From NCBI GenBank assembly GCA_037954665.1, contig JBBMOL010000200.1, forward strand, positions 806,001-870,000: a DNA stretch of 64,000 nt. Direction: 5' to 3'. The position numbers and the translations under genes are program-made. The notes below the pieces were generated by a model, which made no database searches, was not told where the DNA came from, and worked only from the letters and a program-made list of their open reading frames with translations. The stretch comes from Laguncularia racemosa. Taxonomy: Eukaryota; Streptophyta; Magnoliopsida; Myrtales; Combretaceae. Below, piece after piece: positions 27,801-36,800 of the stretch (within the stretch, counting starts at the first letter, position 1; each line of letters begins with the position of its first letter).

Positions 27801-30800
27801 ACTAATAGAAACAAGATTAAAAGGACAATGAGGACTATAAAGAATATGTTCCAATGGCAGAGATGATAAGGGTTGAGCACTACCCATCGCTTTGGCAACT
27901 GTATGTGAACCATTTGCTACAGTTACTAATGGTAATGAGGTAGATTCAACAAAATGAGAAAATAGTTGAGCATTATCAGAAATATGTTTAGAAGCACCAG
28001 AATCAACCACCTATGGGCCTAAAGAAGAAGACTAAGTGAGACATGCAACAGATTTACCAGTATGAGCAAAGGAAGCAGTATAAGATGATGACTGCTTAGA
28101 AGCTTAATACTGAAAATAATTTTCTAGATCAGAATGAGAAAATAGTTGAGGATTATCATAAATATGTTCAAAAGTACTAGGATCAACCACCCATGGGCCT
28201 AAAGAAGAAGACTGAGTGAGACATGCAACAGATTTACCAGTATGAGCAAAGGAAATGGTAGAAGATGATGACTTCTTAGAAGCTTGATACTGAAGATAAT
28301 TTTCTAAATCAGCTCCTATGAGGAGAAGAGAGTCCTAATGTTGTTCTCCAAACGATGCAGAATTAGTATTTTGAATGATGTTAGCAAGTGGAGGATGTCC
28401 ATGTAACTTGTGGCATTTGTCTTTAGTATGTCCCCACCAATGACAATAAGTACATCTAGGACGATCTCCCCTATTGTCTCCACAATCTCTACCTTATGCT
28501 TCTCTTGAATTTATTCGAGCTCTAGGAACCACATGAGAAGCAAAAGTTGAATTGTCCAGAAGACTGAGTGAGACACGCAACAGATTTACCAGTATGAGCA
28601 AAGGAAGCGGTAGAAGATGATGACTGCTTAGAAGCTTGATACTAAAGATAATTTTCTAAATCAGTTCTTGTGAGCAGAAGAGAGTCTTAATGCTGTTCTT
28701 CAAACGATGCAGAATTAGTATTCTGAATGATGTTAGCAAGTGGAGGACGTCCATGTAACTTGTGGCATTTGTCTTTAGTATGTCCCCACCAATGACAATA
28801 AGTACATCTAGGACGATCTCCCCTATTGCCTCCACAATCTCCACCTTATGCTTCTCTTGAATTTATTCGAGCTTTAGGAACCACATGAGAAGCAAAAGTT
28901 GAATTTCCTCAAGAGGAAAACCATGTAAAGGTGCATTAAAGATGGATGAGACATGAAACAGGCGGGAGAAAACTTCATCCATAGATGGTATAATAGGACT
29001 AGCTAGTATTTGATCACGAATTGGAGCAAGATCAGGATCGAGCATAACAAGAATGCAGACCGTAAAGAATTTGTCCCTCTGAGCTAAATCATTGTTGAGA
29101 GACTAACTGGGAGGAAAGAGAGAATTATACTCAGCCTTAATAGATGCCCATCTCCTAAGAAAATTAGTAATAGACATACTCGACTATCTCAAATTAAGCA
29201 AGTTAGAAATTACCGAATACAGACTGTTGATGATCGTAATCACTCAAGTTTAAAAATCCCTTTCTATGACTCTCTGTTACGATCCAATAGGCAAGTGCAC
29301 CTATCGATTGTAATAGTATAGCACTATGTTCGGGTATCGTATCCTCAGGGATCAGCAAGTACCAGTAATAACTCTAAACCTACTATCTAACCGCACAAAT
29401 TTGAGATGTTTAGTTTTAAATTTAAAATACTTAGCAATTCCTATAGCAAATTAAAATAACACAAAAAACTTGATTACTAAATCCGATAACTAAAAACATA
29501 CCCTACCCTTACTACTCCTCTAATTGTCATGTAACTTCACCCTTTCAATAAACTAGTTAACGAGCAATAGTTATCTCTAAACCGCAAAGTATCTAACACT
29601 AAACTAATGTTCTTTCCAGATTCATTAGCTCCTAATCCCAATCACTTTGATAAGATCCCTCTTCTATCAAAAACCGATTAGAATTGCATTAACACTCTTG
29701 AACCCTCAATTAGATCAATTTATCTAAATTAATCTAATACGGAAAATTCACGTTCTCTATCCCTAGATTACATATAAATTCCTTTATTCATGCATGATCT
29801 ATTCAAACAAGAGATTTTCCAATCAATTTCTAAGAAATCAATGCAATTTCAATGCTGGCCATACATCAAATTAGCAACAATATATAAACAACATGAATAA
29901 ATTCAGAGAATTCCTCTATTCGTTAACTATGCAAGCAATCCAGCATTACATGACAACCAGAATTCGTAAGGTTCGGGTATGAAATAAACTAGCCACTCAT
30001 GATTTCAAGATACAATTCAATAAAAAAAAAATGAAAACCCGTGTGCATAAACACTTCACAAGATAGGATGAATCCGTTGAAGTTGCTTTTCCTTCCTTAA
30101 GCTTTTTCCCCTTCTTCCTCTCTTCTTGGTTCCCTCTCCTTTCTTTCCTCTGTCCCCTTCTCTCCGTTCTCTCTCTGTTTTTCTTTTTCTTTTTTTCTTC
30201 TTTTCCCTCTTTTTAATTCGTGTCCCACTTCTGCTTCAGGTGTCTTTTCCTCTTCTGCACTCTGCCCCTTGACGTTCCCCCTTCTTCCTGTCCAAGGATA
30301 CCAAAATCTTGGAAGAAGCTTGTAAAACGCGGAGTTGCATCAACTACACGGCCGTGTATCATGGCCGTGTATCTTTCTGTGGACAATTCTAACTCAACAC
30401 GCGGTTGACATACACGGCCGTGTAGCATGGCCGTGTACCTTTCTGTGGATAATTCCAACTCAACACACGGTTGACATACACGGCCGTGTAGAATGGCCGT
30501 GTATCTTTCTGTGAATGTATTAAATACAATACACGGCCGTGCCCCTGTGATACACGCCATGTATCTCTCCTGCTGCACTTTTGGACACTTTTCTTCATAT
30601 AATCCGCTCCGACTCTTGCACATGTTGATCATTCTTCCTTGATAGGTCCTTTAGTTTCCTGAAACTCAAATAACTCTTCTTTAAGTACCAAAGTCTTTTA
30701 AAACATAATCAACTTACTTCAAAAACAACTCAAATCCATTCAAAATATAAGTGTTAATTTATTCTTATCACAAATGTTGTATGTCATTAGTATAAAGTCT

Positions 30801-33800
30801 TTGCTTGAATCCATACATCATAGCATGTGCGATAATGATTGTAAATTGGATGAAGGGAAGAATCAATGGATTGCCATAAAAGACTCAATAGTAAAGCATC
30901 GGCTCTTATCCAATTATTACTATCCTCCTTGTCCACATCTTCTACTTTAGTGGTCAAGTGGTCCTGTAAACCTTAACCCATACACCATAACTCAATTGCT
31001 GTAGACCAAGATAAATAATTTGAACTGCCCATCAGTTTCTTAGTTGCAATAGCAGGAAATGAAGATAATAAGCTTGAAAAATGACTAGTTTTTGATGAGG
31101 AACTATCATAAACCATATTGGATTAAGAGAACACCTCAAAAAGAATGAAAAAAGGTAAAAAGAACAAACACACAACAGTGGTCGGTGGCAAACGGTGGTG
31201 GTTGATGGTGGACAAAGGTGAACAAATGCAAAAGAGGACGGTGTTGCTGTTCCACACCTTAATAAAGCAAAACAATCAGTGTAAACCGTCAAATGATCAA
31301 ATATAGTGGACAGCGGTGGCATGTGGTAATGCATGGCGGCTCGTGGAGGATCTTCCGGCGACAGGACTTCTAGGATATGACACTGGAGAAGAGAGGAACA
31401 CGGTGATATGATCGGATTTCAAATCCGACACCAGAAAGATGGTGAACAGTGGTGGTTGGCGGTGTTCACCACTGAAATTAGGGTTTGTGTTTAGGCAATT
31501 TAGGGTTAGGGTAACACAGTGATATGATCGGATTTCAAATCCGACACTAGAAAGATGGTGAACAGTGGTGGTTGGCAGTGTCCGCCACTGAAATTAGGGT
31601 TTGTGTTTGAGCAATTTAGGGTTAGGGATTATGTTTAGGATTTAGATGATCTAGGGTTTCTCGTTCCTTAGCTCTGATACCATGTTAAAAGGAGGAAAAA
31701 ATATACAGAGAAGAGAAACCTTAATCGTTTTTTTTTTTACAAATATTGTACTGTACAAGTATTTATATACGTATACAAGCTTGATACTCTATTGACTAAG
31801 ATATGTAGGACTATTGTACATATATCATTTAACACATGGTAACCACATAGGATTGTGTAATAGAGGAGGATGTTATTTGTCATTCATTAGATAGCCACAG
31901 AAGCTGATTATTCCTTCCTATGAGGGATGGGAACATGTTTTTCACTTCTAAGCACCAGCACCTTCTTCATATATTCGCATAATGTGTTACAACATGAAAG
32001 GGTATATCCCCAAAATTTGATGTGTTTGTTAATGTCAATGCAATCGCAAAACCCACATATTGAGTTGTGATGCCAATTTGTTAGGGTACAGAGCAGGAAT
32101 AACCAAGATGAAATCACATAAAACAACAAATAAAAGAGAGAAAGAAAGGAGGAGATGAACACAACGGTTTATATGGAAAACCCCAATTGAAGGTAAAAAA
32201 CCATGGATGAAGGTGGAGCTGCAGTCGCTATTAACCCACATAAAGGATTATGAAAGAGCATGTTATACAAACTCCCTTTGGTGTACTACAATGTCACCAC
32301 AGATATCAAACTGGAACCTACACCACAAACTGATACATTATGTGTTTGGGCACCAATTTTAAAGTAAAATGTGAAACATTATTTATAAGCTCAAACTAGA
32401 GTAGAACTGAGCAAACAAAATATGAAATCAGAAAATAGGTAACAATATACTGTAGAAAACGAACATACAAGAGGAAATTACAAAAGCTATTAGGAGGCAT
32501 GTGTGGTCTTGTGCCAAAAATCACATCAGATTATGCCTGTTCTACAGAGCTTTTTACCAAAAATCTTAGTCAAAGAGGGCTAAAATGCAAGTTTCCTTTA
32601 AATATTTTTGTTAATTTACAACATTGTTTTAGTTCTGCAGTGAAATTGATAAAACTCCCTGAAATGTACAAGATTAGGGTTTATTCAATAAGAAGGATAG
32701 AAATTTTCTAGTATGCATAAATGACATACACCTTGGTAACTCATGTAATGGCTTTTAGTAGAGTCACTGGAAGATAATTAGAATGGTACTTATGGTCCCT
32801 GGTACCATTTTATTGACCAATGCTTCTTTTTTGCTAATATGATATGATATGATATGATATGTATAGTATATCATTTCTTTATATGTGAATTTATATGTAT
32901 GAGAGTACCTTTAAAAATTGCCTGATCTTAATTATTAACTGAGCCCTCCATTTTTTTTTTTTTTGAAAAAGAAGACCTTCCATTTTTAGGAAGTTAAGGC
33001 AGTTAATCAGTGAAGTAGTTGAGAATTTGATTGCTTTTATATAAAAAGGAAAGAGATAGCTTAATCTTCATGCATCCAACCTGTTTTTTTCATTGTTCCT
33101 ATAATTTAGGATTTTTCTAATTCCTCTGTTTTGTGAACTTTAGGGTGTTGTGAATGTTGTTATGGGAAATGCTTCTGATATTGGAGATGCCTTACTCGCT
33201 AGTCCAAAGGTCCTTTACATTTCCTGTTCTCAATTTCTTTCCCCCAAGATGTCCTCTCTCAATAAACATAGGGATGCAGGGATGAAAGTTGAGAACTGCT
33301 TTTTCAGGTAAGAAAAATCACGTTCACAGGTTCAACAGCTGTAGGAAAGAAGTTGATGGCTGGTGCAGCTGCAACAGTGAAAAGGGTATGGCACTGCTGC
33401 TACTGCATATACACATTGGCCCATTTTTTTCAATAATTCTAAAGACGACTCGTTTTTCAGCTATCTTTGGAACTTGGGGGAAATGCACCTTGCATAGTGT
33501 TTGATGATGCAGATCTGGATGTGGCTGTAAGAGGAACTGTATGTGGGAGCTATCATGGAATAATTTGATCTTGGTGTGATTGCTAGATTAGGACCTGTTG
33601 TAAAGAGTAGCTTTTGCCAAGCTCTTTTTTTTTTTAATTATTGCCCTGGAGATGACACTATTACCTACTCTTACCTCTGCTCATTTCTATTTGCTGCTTA
33701 TGGTAGTGGGTAGTCAGATTCTATTGATGCAGAGTTTTTCCTCATGTTATTTTCATTTTCCTGGTGTCATTGAGGATGACTCATTGCATCTTCTATTCAG

Positions 33801-36800
33801 CATTCTTCTTGCAACATTTGTGATTTTTTGGGAAGAGATTGTTTTTCAACCACAGAAATGTTTCATTTCAGCTTGCAGCCAAATTTCGCAATAGTGGCCA
33901 AACTTGTGTTTGCGCAAATAGAGTGCTCGTACAAGAAGGTACTGTGAAGTGAAAAAGATATATCTTGATGTAGCCATGGCAGTTCATCAATTTGCTGATG
34001 ACAAAAAATATTAGACTTGTTCTTAAGTTGATCAATGAAATGTACCTAAAAGGACAAATTCTTGAAAGCTAAACATTATGTAATTCTTTTTCAGACCATA
34101 ATCATGACATTGTTGCTGAATTCTATTACACAGTACTCTAGTTGCCATGCAGGTATATATGAAAAATTTGTGAGTGCTTTTTCTAAAGCTGTCCAGAATC
34201 TACAAGTTGGGAATGGTTTTAGTGAAGGTGTTGCCCAGGTAGTATACGTGCACTGTGTTTGAACTTTGCCTATGTGGCTCTATTTGCAAGACTCTTAACA
34301 TTGTTTTGTTCTCATCATAATGATCAAATCTGCAATTGCTGTTCTTGGCTTTACAGGGCCCACTAATAAATGAAGCTGCCTTGCAGAAGGTTTGCTTTTC
34401 TTCCATTAATATAAGACTGTCAAGCACTATATAGCCTCTTTTAGTTGTGATTTAGTTTGATTTTAATATTTTTACAGGTTGAGTCCTTTGTTGAGGATGC
34501 TGTTTCAAAGGTTCTTGCTCATTCACTTTGACTCTCAACTATATTCTTATGATATGAATTGCTTATCTAATCATCGTGCTTGTTTCTGCCTGTTTCTGAA
34601 TCTCTTTGTTTTTATCGAAGTCTAAACCTAGGAACTTCTAAGCATCGGTGTATACGCTGACTGCAAGAATTAACCTATCAACAAAAATGAAACATAAGTA
34701 TTGTGGTTTATATAATTGCTACCTCCCTTCCGTGATATGGTGGAAAGTAGGAGGGAGAGAGGGGGAGGGAGGAGAGGGTGAGGGAGTATAAAGGACATGG
34801 TTAAGTTTTGATGGACTCTGCATTCCATGGCTTGGTTCATAGTATGCTAAAAGGCTTTTTTAGGCCCACTTTCCTCTGATATTTGGATGGATTTTGTGCT
34901 TAATTTATGGTGTGGAACCTGACACATGGCAATTGACAAGTGCACAATCCTGGATGGTTTTATTTGCTGCTTTATATAATTAATTTCTAATTTCATCTTT
35001 TCTAGCTAGGATTTATCTAGTAATCATATGAGTACAAACCTTATGTATTTCAAAAGCCAATTTATCATCTATTTAAATTGAAAATCTCTTTGAGAGCATC
35101 TCTCTTATTCTTGGATTGGGAACGATTTGGATGGGGGCATGTAGTTCAGCCTATGTATTTGTGCTATTTGTATTACACGCTATGTCATATGGTATCATAG
35201 CCTTGTTCACCATGGTATTATGTCAATTGACAATGATAGCAGTGGTTCTCATGCCAATGAGTGGAGAACTAGAGCTCCTAATATTAGAGACATTGAAACT
35301 CTAAAACAAGATATGAAATGACAATTCGCAAGTGTTTCACCACTTGGCTAGGTTGGACGAGTGTGTCCCAGCTGTGGAAATTGGCATTAGAGTTGACTGA
35401 ACATATTGAAATATATGAAGCTGGGTGGGTTCCTCCTTATGCACTATAAACTAACATATTGGTGGTTCATCTTGATTAGATGTTAAGGGAGTATTGGTGG
35501 CTGTGGGTGTGTAGGTGGTGCCATATGTCAAGGTGGTCATGGAGGTGAAACTGAGGTATGCAATTATTGTCTACAAGTTGATTTCTTTGGTTTCAATGGT
35601 GGTTTAGATATAGAGGCGATCTTGGATTGGCTTGCTGCTGTAGATGGGTTCTGTAGTCTTATGGAGACACCCAAGGAGAAAAGGGTTTGATTGGTTACTT
35701 GCAAGTTGATGGGTATTGCTTTTGAATGGTGGTGGGATTGCATAATCGGAAGGTTTGTGAGGGACAAAGTTGTGTGAGGAGTTAGCATCTCATGGAACAT
35801 TATAAGAGAGGAGAGTTTTTTTTGTTAGGTTAAGAGCATATATTGTTCCAGTAGTATTAGAGATGTCAGCAGAGTAGTAGATTGGTGCATGAATATATTG
35901 CATAGTTTGTATGAGTGCTGGAGTGCAAAAAATAGTGCGAGAGTGATTGTCAGCAGGTTGCTAGGTGCATTGGAGGTTTGAGGCCAGCAATTCATGAGCT
36001 AATTGGGTGTCAGGTGTTGAGGACTTTTAACTAAGGCCAAAGACATGGCTTTGAAAGCCGAATTGATGCTGTAGGAGTTTCAAGGGAAGTATGATGATTT
36101 TAGGCATGCTTTCAGCACTGAGTTGATGGGGCTATTAAAGATCAGTTGAGTTTGAGAAGGGGAGTTGGGATGCTTCTGTGAGAAAATTTATGGAAGAGAG
36201 AGTTGTAAGTAGACAGAAGGTGTTGGAGATAACAGTTTTGAGAATATGCATGTAAGTTTATGATGGAAAAATGCTACAAGTGTAATCAACCAGAGCACAA
36301 AGTGAGTGATTGTCCATTAAAGAAGAATGGTATGTATATTGTAGAGAGATGAGGAGCAAAATGTGTATTATGGTATAGATGATGGTAGTAGTGACTTAAA
36401 ATGTGAGGATGAAGGCAAGAATTTTGTGATTTAAAGGATAGTCTTGAGCTAAACAGACTAAAAATACAGAGAGGGATAAACTATTTTAGACTAGGCACAC
36501 TGTTGCTAATCAGTTGATTGCTCTTGTTGTTCATAGTGGCAGTTGTGCAAATATTGTTACCAGTCTGTCGTGCAAAGGCATGCTTACCTGTTGAACAACA
36601 ACTGGAGCAATCTTGTGTTGCAATCAATTAATTAGCAACAGTATACTAGTCTGAAATAGTTTATCCCTAGATGTGTTTGCCTGTTGAAAATCAACTTGAA
36701 CAGTATTGTTTTGGTTGGAATACTTCAAGAGGGATATTCATATAAGGGAGCGATATAGGGCTCCTTTCTCTATAGGGAAGTATGTAGATGAGACGTGGAG

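Larger units (their letters stand above)
24695..31834 (-). mobile_element. Copia B: complete LTR retrotransposon in SSADH intron 8
   Basis: LTRs of 151 and 152 bases (24695-24845 and 31683-31834) are flanked by a perfect TSD, CATGG (24690-24694 and 31835-31839). The primer site GCTCTGATACCA (31671-31682, plus-strand reading) matches initiator Met-tRNA, and a polypurine tract CTTAAGGGAGAG (minus-strand reading) abuts the left LTR. The minus-strand order is leader, gag, zinc knuckle, protease, integrase, reverse transcriptase, RNase H. The internal region is lengthened by tandem duplications at the gag-protease junction (27952-28909) and by a separate 1.5 kb insertion (29228-30772). All frames carry stops. 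Confidence 0.95.

Noticed and set aside
30213..30632. 139-codon minus-strand frame with repeated ERYTAMLHGRVCQP
   Set aside because: It is the translation of the 66-base palindromic tandem repeat. The unit length is a multiple of three, which keeps the frame open by chance.
31480..31630. TTAGGGTTAGGG strings resembling plant telomere repeats
   Set aside because: There are only two or three adjacent units within a duplicated Copia leader, which is too short for telomeric sequence.
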